NCBI GenBank assembly: GCA_963837165.1
Contig: CAWIMD010000004.1
Span: forward strand, 1,240,001-1,304,000
DNA from: JAENWD01 sp963837165
GTDB taxonomy: Bacteria > Acidobacteriota > Vicinamibacteria > Vicinamibacterales > JAENWD01
Direction: 5' to 3'
DNA: 64,000 bases
The notes beneath the pieces were generated by a model. The model saw only the letters and a program-made list of their open reading frames with translations. It was not told the DNA's origin and did not search any database. Position numbers and translations under genes: made by a program. Position 1 is the stretch's first letter. Each line of letters opens with the position of its first letter. Of the stretch, positions 34,500 through 42,750 are shown piece after piece.

Positions 34500-35906
34500 A
34501 TGAAGACCCCCAGCACACATGACAGGGCGCGGCTCAGAGGCACCATCATCGTTTCGGCGACCGGCCTGGCCCTTGCCGTCGCCATGACGGCCCTGGCGGC
34601 AATCTCCGGCGCCATCTATACGAGCCTCGGTGATGGCACCGTGGTCAACCAGAACCTCTACAACCTCAAGTCCGACGTGTATCTCAACGGCGGCCCGCAG
34701 AACGAGCATGGATCAGGACTTCCGGATGGCACCTACTACTTCCAGGTGACCGATCCCAGCGGGGGAACGCTGCTCTCGAGCGATCCGGCGAAGTGCCGGC
34801 AGCTGATCGTCGCCGGCGGAGTGGTCGCCGGGCCCACGGGGCCCTGCCCCCACGCACCCGGCGTTACCAACCCCGCGAACGGCTCCACGTCGGTGCAGCT
34901 CATCCCGTTCGACGACACGCCGAACGCCGGCGGTGAATACAAGGTGTGGCTGATCCCGACGGGCGCCGCCTCGATCGTGGGGGATCTCGACACCTCGCCA
35001 GTCCTGAGCTTCACGAACAGCAATTCCAAGACCGACAACTTCAAGATCAAGCTGACCGAGCCGCCGCCGCCCGGAGAGACGTTCTCGATCTCCGGAAGGA
35101 AGTTCTACGACGCGAACCTCAACGGCATTTTCGAGCCAGGCCTGGGCGAAGTTGGCATCCAGGGCTGGAAGATCGAGCTCGGTGACGCCAGCGGCCCGCT
35201 GTCGAACACCACCACCGACGGACCGCCGACACCCGGCGAATACGAGTTCCTGAACCTCGACCCTGGCACGTATCAGGTCTGTGAGGTCATTCCCTCGCTC
35301 GCGCCCACATGGATCCCAACCACCGAGACGAACCTCGAGGCCACCATCGGTCCCGACTCGACGGGCAACGACTTCGGCAACGTCTGTCTGGGTCCCGGCG
35401 GCGGCAAGACGCTCGGCTTCTGGTCGAACAAGAACGGCGAAAAGGTATTCGGCAACATCAGCGGTCTGAGCATCCTCAACCCGCTGTACCTCCGGAACGG
35501 CGCTGGGACGAAAGTCACGCCGCTCGCGAGCTACGCCGCCTTCAGATCGTGGATCCTGAGTGCAACCGCCACGAACATGGCATACATGCTCTCGGCGCAG
35601 CTCGCCGCGATGGAGTTGAACGTCGGAGCCGGTTACGTGAGCGGCGGCGCGCTCGTCTTCGCCGGCGCGTGCGGGAACGCCGGGCCGAACAGCGCTTTCA
35701 TCAGCATCAATGACCTGATGACCGATGCGGCCAGCCAGATCCAGCTGCACGGCCTGACCACCTCGGCCTCCGATCCAGTGAACCGGGCGATTCAGGGGTG
35801 CCTCAAGAACGCCCTGGACGACGCGAACAACAACAAGAACTTCGTGCAGGACTCGCCCTGTGACGTGAACTACAGCGGCCTGGAGCCATCCTGTCTGCAG
35901 CCCTGA
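34500..35906 (+). CDS. Exported SdrD/Cna-B-like repeat surface protein
   Basis: The protein has 468 residues with AGGAG upstream of the ATG. A signal or anchor segment (GTIIVSATGLALAVAMTALA) is followed by a beta-rich region and an SdrD B-type module beginning SISGRKFYDANLNGIFEPGL with EYEFLNLDPGTYQVCEVIPS, the classic stalk domain of surface adhesins. A third region (GGGKTLGFWSNKNGEKVFGN through the C-terminus) is Asn/Ala rich and ends in a Cys-containing tail. No LPXTG or PEP-CTERM anchor is visible. It is an adhesin or S-layer-like protein by inference. A GC-rich hairpin follows the stop. Confidence 0.75.
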   Translation: MKTPSTHDRARLRGTIIVSATGLALAVAMTALAAISGAIYTSLGDGTVVNQNLYNLKSDVYLNGGPQNEHGSGLPDGTYYFQVTDPSGGTLLSSDPAKCRQLIVAGGVVAGPTGPCPHAPGVTNPANGSTSVQLIPFDDTPNAGGEYKVWLIPTGAASIVGDLDTSPVLSFTNSNSKTDNFKIKLTEPPPPGETFSISGRKFYDANLNGIFEPGLGEVGIQGWKIELGDASGPLSNTTTDGPPTPGEYEFLNLDPGTYQVCEVIPSLAPTWIPTTETNLEATIGPDSTGNDFGNVCLGPGGGKTLGFWSNKNGEKVFGNISGLSILNPLYLRNGAGTKVTPLASYAAFRSWILSATATNMAYMLSAQLAAMELNVGAGYVSGGALVFAGACGNAGPNSAFISINDLMTDAASQIQLHGLTTSASDPVNRAIQGCLKNALDDANNNKNFVQDSPCDVNYSGLEPSCLQP

Positions 35907-35941
35907 GTGCGGCCGGCGCCTGACCCGAGCCGAAGACTCGT

Positions 35942-35969
35942 CCCGGACGGCCCAGGTTGGCCGTCCGGG
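35942..35969 (+). terminator. 11-bp hairpin after surface-protein gene
   Basis: CCCGGACGGCC (35942-35952) and GGCCGTCCGGG (35959-35969) are perfect complements around a 6-base loop, 36 bases after the stop. No T-run follows, so termination may be inefficient or factor-assisted. Confidence 0.6.
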
Positions 35970-36172
35970 GACTTCACGGGCCGCTGGACGGTCCGCCCCA
36001 GCTGATTCGGCCTGAAACGCCCGGAATGGAGAAAATCCCGCCGTCTATACCCCTCGATAGATACAGCGGCTCAGGGAGTTCTCTACACTGGACGAAGCCA
36101 AGGGACGCGCGTCGTTTGACCGGCGGCGCCAATCCTCAGACATCTGGTTCCCTGGCTGTCTCCTTGACTGCG
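35970..36172. other. Gene-free stretch, possible small RNA
   Basis: No convincing protein gene is seen between the surface-protein hairpin and the terminator at 36173. A 96-residue plus-strand frame across it looks like noise. Because the downstream hairpin with T-rich tail reads on the plus strand 270 bases past the last gene, an untranslated transcript could end there. Confidence 0.35.
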
Positions 36173-36220
36173 ACCCCGGTTGGGTGTGCTCGCCACCTGA
36201 CCGGGGTTGGTTTGTTTTGG
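36173..36220 (+). terminator. Intrinsic terminator, plus strand
   Basis: ACCCCGGT (36173-36180) pairs with ACCGGGGT (36200-36207); inside the loop GGTG and CACC can extend the stem. It is followed by TGGTTTGTTTT. The T-rich side reads on the plus strand, so it protects the convergent minus-strand gene at 36223 from read-through. Confidence 0.75.
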
Positions 36221-36222
36221 GG

Positions 36223-37029
36223 CTACTCGGCGATGGCTGCCAGGTAGCGCCGGAACGACCGGGCGGTCACCTCCCGCGCTCCCTCCAGAATCTGGTGCCC
36301 GGCCCACGCGCCGTACATCCGTTCGTACGCCAGCGGCGCCAGCGCGGCCTCGACGCGTCGGATGGCTGCCGGACCGACCGGGATGAGGTTCGGGTAGCTC
36401 CGCATCACGCTGACCGAACGGCAATCCCAGCCGACCTTCACGATGTCGCCGCTCAGGATGGCGCCACGGCCCTCGGCGGCCGCCGCCCAGTGAAGGACGG
36501 TGCCGCCCTCGAAGTGGCCCCCGCAGCGGACCAGCGTCAGGCCATCGGCCAGCGGGTAGGTCTCCCCGGCCCAGAACGTCACGGCCGCGTCCGGTCGGCA
36601 GACCCAGCGGGCATCGGCGTCGTGGATGTAGACGGGCACGTCGCCGAAGACGCGGCTCCACTCGATCATCACGCCGTAGTAGTGCGGATGTGAGATCGCA
36701 ATGCCGGCGAGGCCGCCCAGCTCCCCGATCCGTTCGATGCTGCCTTCATCGACGAGCGACAGGCAGTCCCACAGGATGTTCCCGCCAGGATGCTGCACCA
36801 GCAGGGCGCGCTGTCCGATCGCGAAGGCGGGCCGCGTCTCGACGCTCCACAAGCCGGCCTCCAGCGCCTCCACGTGGTTCTCATGAGTTTCGGCCAGCGC
36901 CTCGATCGTCGTCCATTGCTGTCCGTGGAATCCCACGTACTGGCGTTCGTCCTCGCAGATGCGGCACGAGGCCGGCGGCTCGATCGACTCCGCGTGTTGC
37001 GTACCGCACGTGAGACAAATGTAGTTCAT
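36223..37029 (-). CDS. Metallo-beta-lactamase-fold protein with N-terminal zinc ribbon
   Basis: The product has 268 residues. The first 30 carry two cysteine pairs (YICLTCGTQH and ASCRIC), as in a rubredoxin-like or zinc-ribbon site. The rest is a metallo-beta-lactamase fold: QHPGGNILWDCLSLVDEG, the region AISHPHYYGVMIEWSRVFG where HxHxDH is expected but only HPHYYG is seen, then CGGHFEGGTVLHWAAA and ILSGDIVKVG. The altered metal motif suggests changed or lost catalysis. It overlaps the Gfo/Idh gene by four bases, so the two share a transcript. Confidence 0.75.
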   Translation of the reverse strand: MNYICLTCGTQHAESIEPPASCRICEDERQYVGFHGQQWTTIEALAETHENHVEALEAGLWSVETRPAFAIGQRALLVQHPGGNILWDCLSLVDEGSIERIGELGGLAGIAISHPHYYGVMIEWSRVFGDVPVYIHDADARWVCRPDAAVTFWAGETYPLADGLTLVRCGGHFEGGTVLHWAAAAEGRGAILSGDIVKVGWDCRSVSVMRSYPNLIPVGPAAIRRVEAALAPLAYERMYGAWAGHQILEGAREVTARSFRRYLAAIAE

Positions 37030-38090
37030 TGATGATTGATGATTGATGATTGACGATTGCTCGTGACGTCGGCCACGTCAATCCGGCGTCCCGTCCGCGC
37101 CGACTCGTAGATGGCGGCGGCCAGCGCCACGCTCCGGCGGCCCTCGCGGCCGCTGCAGAGGGGCTCGCGGTCGTCCCGGATCGCGGCGATGAAATCCTCG
37201 AGGATTCTCTGGTGCCCCCGCGCATCCGACACGACCGGGGACGACGCGCTCTCGTTGGCGTCTTCGTCGGGGGCATGGACAAGGTCGTCGGCAGGCTGCC
37301 GGAGGTCCACGGCCACGAGCCGATCGTGCTCGAGGATCACCGTCCCCTCAGTCCCGGTGAGCTCCACGCGGCGCTTGTAGCCGGGGTAGGCCGCCGTCGT
37401 CGCCTCGTAGCTGGCCACCGCGCCGCTGGCGAACTCGAGGATCGCGATCACCGTGTCCTCGACCTCGATCCGGTGGACGGCGGTGCGGGTCACGGCCGAT
37501 ACGCGGCTCACCGGACCCAGCACCCAGGCGAGCAGGTCCAGCGTGTGAATCCCCTGGTTCATCAGCGCGCCGCCGCCATCCAGCGCCCACGTGCCGCGCC
37601 AGCGCGACTGGCTGTAGTACTCGGGCGGCCGGTACCACTTCACCCGGGCCGACGCCAGGATGGGGCGGCCAAGCCGGCCGGCCGCCACCGCGGCATGCAG
37701 CCGGACGATGTCGGGCTGGGCGCGGTCCTGGAAGAAGACGCCGAGCTTGACGCGCGCGCGATCCGCGGCGGCTATCAGGCGATCGGCGCCCTCAGGGGTG
37801 ATATCGATGGGCTTCTCGACCAGCACGTGGATCCCGCGATCGGCCGCGCGGACGCCCTGCTCGGCGTGCAGGCCCGACGGGCTGCCGATGGCGACGAGGT
37901 CCATCGGTACACCGAGGAACCGCTCGAGATCGGAAAACGCCTGCGCGCCATGGGCCGAGGCCAGCGTTGCCGCGCGTTCCAGGTTGCCGCCATGGACGGC
38001 GGTCACCTCGACGCCAGGTATCGCAGCCGCGGCGCGCGCGTGCGTCTGGCTGATATTGCCAGCCCCGAGAATGCCCACGCGGATGGTCAC
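37026..38090 (-). CDS. Gfo/Idh/MocA-family oxidoreductase, cytoplasmic
   Basis: The protein has 354 residues without a leader. The dinucleotide motif VGILGAGNISQTHARAA opens it; VLVEKPIDIT is the EKP signature, and GGGALMNQGIHTLDLLAWVL lies in the C-terminal domain. The substrate is unknown, probably a sugar or inositol derivative. The last residues (SNRQSSIINHQ) are encoded by a 7-base tandem repeat, so the natural C-terminus has been extended or replaced by repeat sequence. Confidence 0.9.
   Translation of the reverse strand: MTIRVGILGAGNISQTHARAAAAIPGVEVTAVHGGNLERAATLASAHGAQAFSDLERFLGVPMDLVAIGSPSGLHAEQGVRAADRGIHVLVEKPIDITPEGADRLIAAADRARVKLGVFFQDRAQPDIVRLHAAVAAGRLGRPILASARVKWYRPPEYYSQSRWRGTWALDGGGALMNQGIHTLDLLAWVLGPVSRVSAVTRTAVHRIEVEDTVIAILEFASGAVASYEATTAAYPGYKRRVELTGTEGTVILEHDRLVAVDLRQPADDLVHAPDEDANESASSPVVSDARGHQRILEDFIAAIRDDREPLCSGREGRRSVALAAAIYESARTGRRIDVADVTSNRQSSIINHQ
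37031..37058. repeat. 7-bp tandem repeat (GATGATT) inside gene end
   Basis: Three GATGATT units and one GACGATT run from 37031 to 37058. They encode the C-terminal residues of the Gfo/Idh protein and lie two bases before the ATG of the metallo-beta-lactamase-fold gene. The unit length matches the heptamer array at 25609. Confidence 0.85.
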
Positions 38091-38179
38091 GACGCAATTC
38101 TAGCGGAGCGGTTTACGTATAATCCACGCACTCGTTGAAACCGCCGCGCCGGTCCGCGCCTGATGCCTGGGAGTCCTGT

Positions 38180-38491
38180 ATGCGCCTGACACGGATTGCT
38201 CCGCTCTCGGTGGCCAAGGTGGCATTCGTGCTGTACGCACTGATTGGCCTGATCATCGGCGCCATTGTGGCGGTGGCCAGCCTGATCGGCGCCACGCTCG
38301 GCCTCGGCCAGCACGATGGCTCCGCCCTCTTCGGCGCAATCTTCGGCGTCGGGGCCATCGTCCTGCTGCCGATCCTGTACGGCGTCATCGGCACCATCGG
38401 CGCCCTGGTGATGGCGGGCATCTACAACCTGGCGGCGGGGCTGATGGGCGGGATCGAGCTCACGCTCGAGCCCATTACGCCGGGACGGTGA
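38180..38491 (+). CDS. Small membrane protein, DUF3566-like
   Basis: The product has 103 residues starting MRLTRIAPLSVAKVAFVLYA, with GGGAG upstream of the ATG. Two long hydrophobic segments and the end VMAGIYNLAAGLMGGIELTL resemble DUF3566-type membrane proteins, which start with a similar PxSxxKVxF motif. The role is unknown. The stop overlaps the ATG of the cupin gene (TGATG). Confidence 0.7.
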   Translation: MRLTRIAPLSVAKVAFVLYALIGLIIGAIVAVASLIGATLGLGQHDGSALFGAIFGVGAIVLLPILYGVIGTIGALVMAGIYNLAAGLMGGIELTLEPITPGR

Positions 38492-38853
38492 TGCCGCGTC
38501 TCATCCAGGCACCCGCCGTCGTCCCGGCCGTCGGGACCAGGCCGAAGCGCATCGAGGAATACGCGGGACGCGTCAACTCCGGGCACACAGCCGTCAGCGT
38601 GGCCCGGATGGTGTCGCCCGGCGGCTGGGAAGAGCCCGGCCAGCGGCCGGAGTTCGAGGAGATCACGGTGGTGCTGCGCGGCCGGCTGCGCGTCGAGCAC
38701 GAGGGCGGCGTCATGGACGTCACCGCGGGGCAGGCGGTGGTCACCCCTCCAGGCGAGTGGATCCGCTACAGCTCACCCGACGCCGACGGCGCCGAGTACG
38801 TGGCCGTGTGCCTGCCCGCCTTCTCGCCGGGAACGGTCCACCGGGACAAGTAA
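38491..38853 (+). CDS. Single-domain cupin protein
   Basis: The protein has 120 residues. A cupin barrel is indicated by GGWEEPGQRPEFEEITVVLR, then GRLRVEHEGGVMDVTAGQAV and TPPGEWIRYSSPDADGAEYV. In place of the usual two metal histidines there are Glu residues (PEFEEI), so metal binding is doubtful. Coupling to the membrane protein gene suggests co-expression. Confidence 0.75.
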   Translation: MPRLIQAPAVVPAVGTRPKRIEEYAGRVNSGHTAVSVARMVSPGGWEEPGQRPEFEEITVVLRGRLRVEHEGGVMDVTAGQAVVTPPGEWIRYSSPDADGAEYVAVCLPAFSPGTVHRDK

Positions 38854-38857
38854 TCGG

Positions 38858-40442
38858 ATGTCGCACCTCGTCGACCGGCGGTCGTTCGTCCGGCGCGCTC
38901 TGGCGGGAGCAAGCGGGCTCATCCTGACGGGCCCGCGGGCCCTGCGCGGCGCGCCCGCCATCGTCCGGGCCGCAAGGGCGGTTCCCTCGTTGCCCTTCGG
39001 TGTATCGGCCGGACTCGCGGGCGTGGACCGCGCGGTGATCTGGAGCCGCTGCGATCGCGCCGCGCGCATGGTGGTCGAGGTACTCGACGACCGAGCGCTT
39101 TGCCGACGTCCGGCGCGTCGCCGGCCCCGCCGCGCTGGAGGGCTCCGACTTCACCGCACGGACCGTGCTCACCGGCCTCCCGCAGGGGCAGCACATCTTC
39201 TACCGGGTGAGATTCGAGGACCTCGCCGAGCTCGGGGCGTACAGCGACTCGATGCAGGGCGTCTTCAAGACGCCGTCCGCGGCTCCGGGCGATCGGGACC
39301 TGACGATCGCCTGGTCGGCGGATACCGTCGGGCAGGGCTGGGGCATCAACCCCGACTGGGGCGGCCTGCGGCTGTACGAGACGATGTTGCGCGCCGAGCC
39401 CGACGTCTTCATCAACGCCGGGGACACGATCTACGCCGACCAGCCGCTGCGGCCCGAGGTGAGGCTGGACGACGGCACCCTCTGGAAGAACGTGGTGACC
39501 GAGGCGAAGTCGAGGCCCTGCGAGCGGGTCGAGGACTTCCGCGGCGCCTACCAGTACAACCTGATGGACGGACACATGCGGCGGTTCAACGCCGCGGTCG
39601 GGCAGATCGTCCAGTGGGACGATCACGAAGTGCACGACAACTGGTACCCGACGCGCGATCTCGCCGCCGACGGCCGCTATCAGCTGACGAGCATGGCCCT
39701 GCTGGCCGCCCGCGCGCGGCAGGCGTTTCTCGAGTACAACCCGCTGCCGCTCGACGGCGAGGATCTCGAGCGCGTGCGGCGGATCGTGCGACTGGGCCCT
39801 CTCGCGGACGTGTTCGTGCTCGATCTCCGCAGCTATCGCGGGGCGAACGGCCCGAACCGCCAAGCGGCACCCGGACCGGACGCGGCGCTGATGGGGGCCA
39901 GCCAGCTCGAGTGGCTGAAGGCGGGGCTCGCCGCGTCGCGCGCGACGTGGAAGGTCATCGCCAGCGACCTGCCGATCGGGCTCGTCGTTCCGGACGGTCC
40001 GGTCGACTTCGAGTCATTTGCGAACCGCGACGACGGGCCGCCGCTCGGCCGGGAGCTCGAGCTGGCCGCGCTGCTGCGCGACATCCGCGACCACCGCGTC
40101 CGGAACGTCGTCTGGATCACCGCCGACGTGCACTACTGCGCGGCGCATCACTACGATCCGTCCCGGGCGACGTTCACCGAGTTCGATCCGTTCTGGGAGT
40201 TCGTCGCCGGCCCGCTCAACGCCGGCACCTTCGGCCCCAGTGCGCTGGACGCGACGTTCGGGCCGGAGGTGAGGTTCACCGGTATCCCGGCGGGGATGAA
40301 GGGCAACCGGCCGCCGAGCGACGGCCTGCAGTTCTTCGGCCGGTTGCGCATCGATCACCGGACGCTGGCGATGACCGCGACGCTGCACAACCTGACCGGC
40401 GAGACGCTGTTCTCGCAGGAGCTCCCGCCGAGCCATGAGTAG
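38858..40442 (+). pseudogene. phoD: PhoD-like alkaline phosphatase with a +1 frameshift near the N-terminus
   Basis: The Tat leader (DRRSFVRRALAGASGLILTG) and the start of the N-terminal domain (PFGVSAGLAGVDRAVIWSRC) are in one frame to VVEV at 39080-39082. Skipping one base continues as STTERFADVRRVAGPAALEG and RTVLTGLPQGQHIFYRVRFE. The catalytic domain is then intact: DVFINAGDTIYADQPL, QWDDHEVHDNW, WKVIASDLPIG and VVWITADVHYCAAHHYD. The whole protein would be about 527 residues, normal for PhoD phosphodiesterase/phosphatases. Without a shift only a truncated 80-residue product with random tail results. The extra base could be an assembly error. Confidence 0.85.
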
Positions 40443-40461
40443 CGCAGGCCTTCAGGCCTGC
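40439..40461. repeat. GGCCTTCAGGCCTGC palindromic repeat, single copy
   Basis: GTAGCGCAGGCCTTCAGGCC plus TGC is identical to the core of the third 38-bp unit at 15097. The TAG of the PhoD frame lies inside it. It separates two convergent genes and can form a 9-bp stem, so it may serve as a terminator for both strands. Confidence 0.85.
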
Positions 40462-40471
40462 CAGCGAGCTC

Positions 40472-41518
40472 CTACTTCGTCTCGCTCCAGGCCTTCCAGG
40501 CGGCCTCGGTCTGGGCCGCGGTCGGATTGCCGTCGATAATCAGCACGCGATAGCGGAACGTCGCGTGGCCCCCCGCGGGAATGCTGAAGTTCAGGACGCG
40601 CTTGCCGAGGCTCAGCTCCTTCTGGCCGAGTGGATTGGCCGCGAACAGGCCGTAGCCCCGGGCGTGCCAGTACGTGGGATAGCCGGGGTTCGACGGATGG
40701 TCGAGGATCGCGATGGCCACCGGCGCCCCGTCCACCTTCCCCGAGAGGACGCACCAGCGGCCGCGGGTGCCCCAGACGTCGCCCGTCTCGCCCTCGCTCG
40801 TGAGGTAGTTGCCGTTCACGCCGGTGTTGTCCAGCCTGGCCACGGTCGTCGGGCGGCCGGATGCGTCGGTGAAGACCTCGGGCTTGTTGGACGGGATCTC
40901 GAGCGCGCGCGTCACGCGCATCCCGAACACGCCCTCCTTGTTGTCGGGCAGAGGCACTGCCTTGTCGCCCGCGGTGAGCGTCGTGATGCGGTCGATCGTG
41001 CGCGTGTCGGCTGTGCCGCTGAAGACGAAAGCCGTGTGCTCCTTGAGCAGGATGGTGCCATCGGGAATGACCCAGTCGGCGTTCACTTCGAGCACGCCCT
41101 GCACCGGACCGCCGGTCGCCACGGTGACGGCGCGCTGGTAGATCGTGCCCATGTGGGGGCGCCGCTCGGGCTCGATCGCGTCGGAGTTGTTCCAGAAGTC
41201 GTACCCGGCCACGTCGCCGTAGTTGAACCACAGGCCGACGTGGTGGGGGTGATCGACGCGTTCGCCCGGACGCGGATCGAGCGGGAAGCCGCGGGTCACG
41301 ATCGTCCCGTGCGCGGTGCGAATCGGGTAGAGCACCGGCTTCTTGATGGTCGTCGGCCAGATGTAGGACGTGAACGGGGTGCCGCCCACCGTGACGTCCA
41401 CCCGGCGATCCGCCTCGTGCGTCGTCACGGCGACGGACTGCCCGCCGTCGGCCCGCGCACGGGATCCCAGTCCGGCCACCGCCACGATGCCGGCGCACGC
41501 GAGAAGAGTGCGAGTCAT
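40472..41518 (-). CDS. Exported DUF6807 (PmoA-like) protein
   Basis: The product has 348 residues from ATG 41518, with signal peptide TRTLLACAGIVAVAGLGSRA. The family pattern is DHPHHVGLWFNYGDVAGYDF, GTIYQRAVTVATGGPVQGVL and AIAILDHPSNPGYPTYWHAR, a galactose-mutarotase-like beta fold. The function is unproven; such proteins accompany glycan degradation genes. It is the last gene of the mannonate operon, 19 bases after the ManD gene. Confidence 0.85.
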   Translation of the reverse strand: MTRTLLACAGIVAVAGLGSRARADGGQSVAVTTHEADRRVDVTVGGTPFTSYIWPTTIKKPVLYPIRTAHGTIVTRGFPLDPRPGERVDHPHHVGLWFNYGDVAGYDFWNNSDAIEPERRPHMGTIYQRAVTVATGGPVQGVLEVNADWVIPDGTILLKEHTAFVFSGTADTRTIDRITTLTAGDKAVPLPDNKEGVFGMRVTRALEIPSNKPEVFTDASGRPTTVARLDNTGVNGNYLTSEGETGDVWGTRGRWCVLSGKVDGAPVAIAILDHPSNPGYPTYWHARGYGLFAANPLGQKELSLGKRVLNFSIPAGGHATFRYRVLIIDGNPTAAQTEAAWKAWSETK

Positions 41519-41537
41519 GATCGTCGGAGCTCCTGTC

Positions 41538-42746
41538 TCACCACGAGTGAATGGTGCCATCCAGCTTCCGGTTCACGGGCAGGTACGCCCGCTCGTAGGG
41601 ATACTTTGCCGCCTCGGCCTCGTCGATGTCCACACCCAGTCCAGGCGTGTCGCCCGGGTACATCGTGCCGTCCTCGAACGTGTACGCGTGCGGGAACACC
41701 GCGTCGGTGACCGGGGCGTGCCGCATGTATTCCTGGATGCCGAAGTTGTGGACGCTGATGTCGAAGTGCAGCGCGGCTGCCAGGCAGACCGGGCTGAGGT
41801 CGGTGGCGCCGTGGCAGCCGGTCCGGACATGGTGGAGCTCGGCGAGCGCGGCGATCTTGCGCAGGTGCGAGATGCCGCCGGCGTGGACGACGGCCGTGCG
41901 CACGTAGTCGATCAGCTCTTCCTCGATGAGCTGCTGGCAGTCGTAGATCGTGTTGAACACCTCGCCGACGGCGATCGGCGTCGTCGTGTGCTGCCGGATC
42001 TGGCGGAACGCCTGCTGCGACTCGGCCGGCGTGGGATCTTCGAGCCACAGCAGGTGGTACGGCTCGAGCGCGCGGCCCAGCCGGCCGGCTTCGATGGGCG
42101 TGAGGCGGTGGTGCACGTCGTGCAGCAGGTGCAGGTCCTCGCCGAATTCGGCACGCAGGCGCTTGAAGAGGCCCGGCACGAAATTGAGGTACTGCTCGGT
42201 GCTCCAGAGATGCTCGGGCGGCAGCCCCTTCTCGGCCGGCTCGTAGTAGAGGTCGCCCTTGCCCACGCCGTAGGTGCTCGCCAGGCCGGGGATGCCGCTC
42301 TGGGCGCGGATGGCCTTGTACCCGAGCTCGGCGTACTGCGCCACGGCCGCCACGGTCTCTTCCACACCGCGGCCGTTGGCGTGGCCGTAGACCAGCACGG
42401 CGTCGCGTGACCGCCCGCCGAGGAGGTTGTACACGGGCGTGTCGAGCGACTTTCCCAGTACGTCCCAGAGGGCCATGTCCACGGCGCCGATCGAGGCCAT
42501 GGTGACCGGGCCGCGCCGCCAGTACGCGCCTTTGTACAGGTACTGCCAGATGTCCTCGATGCGCCGGGCGTCGCGGCCGATGAGGCACGGCAGCACGTGG
42601 TCGGTCAGATAGCTCGCGACGGCGAGCTCACGGCCGTTCAGCGTGGCGTCGCCCAGGCCGTAGAGGCCGTCCTCCGTGAAGAGCTTCAGCGTGACGAAGT
42701 TGCGTCCGGGACACGTGATGATGACTCGGGCGTCGGTGATCCTCAT
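41538..42746 (-). CDS. manD: D-mannonate dehydratase, enolase superfamily
   Basis: The protein has 402 residues, the ManD length. Signatures of the mannonate dehydratase subgroup are present: GRGVEETVAAVAQYAELGYK, LLHDVHHRLTPIEAGRLGRA (metal Asp and catalytic His region), PYHLLWLEDPTPAESQQAF, AVGEVFNTIYDCQQLIEEEL, GCHGATDLSPVCLAAALHFD and GIQEYMRHA. It dehydrates D-mannonate to 2-keto-3-deoxygluconate. Neighbours (ACS transporter, SDR, GntR) support hexuronate use. Some members act on D-gluconate instead. Confidence 0.92.
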   Translation of the reverse strand: MRITDARVIITCPGRNFVTLKLFTEDGLYGLGDATLNGRELAVASYLTDHVLPCLIGRDARRIEDIWQYLYKGAYWRRGPVTMASIGAVDMALWDVLGKSLDTPVYNLLGGRSRDAVLVYGHANGRGVEETVAAVAQYAELGYKAIRAQSGIPGLASTYGVGKGDLYYEPAEKGLPPEHLWSTEQYLNFVPGLFKRLRAEFGEDLHLLHDVHHRLTPIEAGRLGRALEPYHLLWLEDPTPAESQQAFRQIRQHTTTPIAVGEVFNTIYDCQQLIEEELIDYVRTAVVHAGGISHLRKIAALAELHHVRTGCHGATDLSPVCLAAALHFDISVHNFGIQEYMRHAPVTDAVFPHAYTFEDGTMYPGDTPGLGVDIDEAEAAKYPYERAYLPVNRKLDGTIHSW

Positions 42747-42750
42747 ACAA

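Noticed and set aside
35957..36247. 96-residue plus-strand gene after the surface protein
   Set aside because: It runs through two terminator hairpins, has no ribosome site and no recognisable composition.
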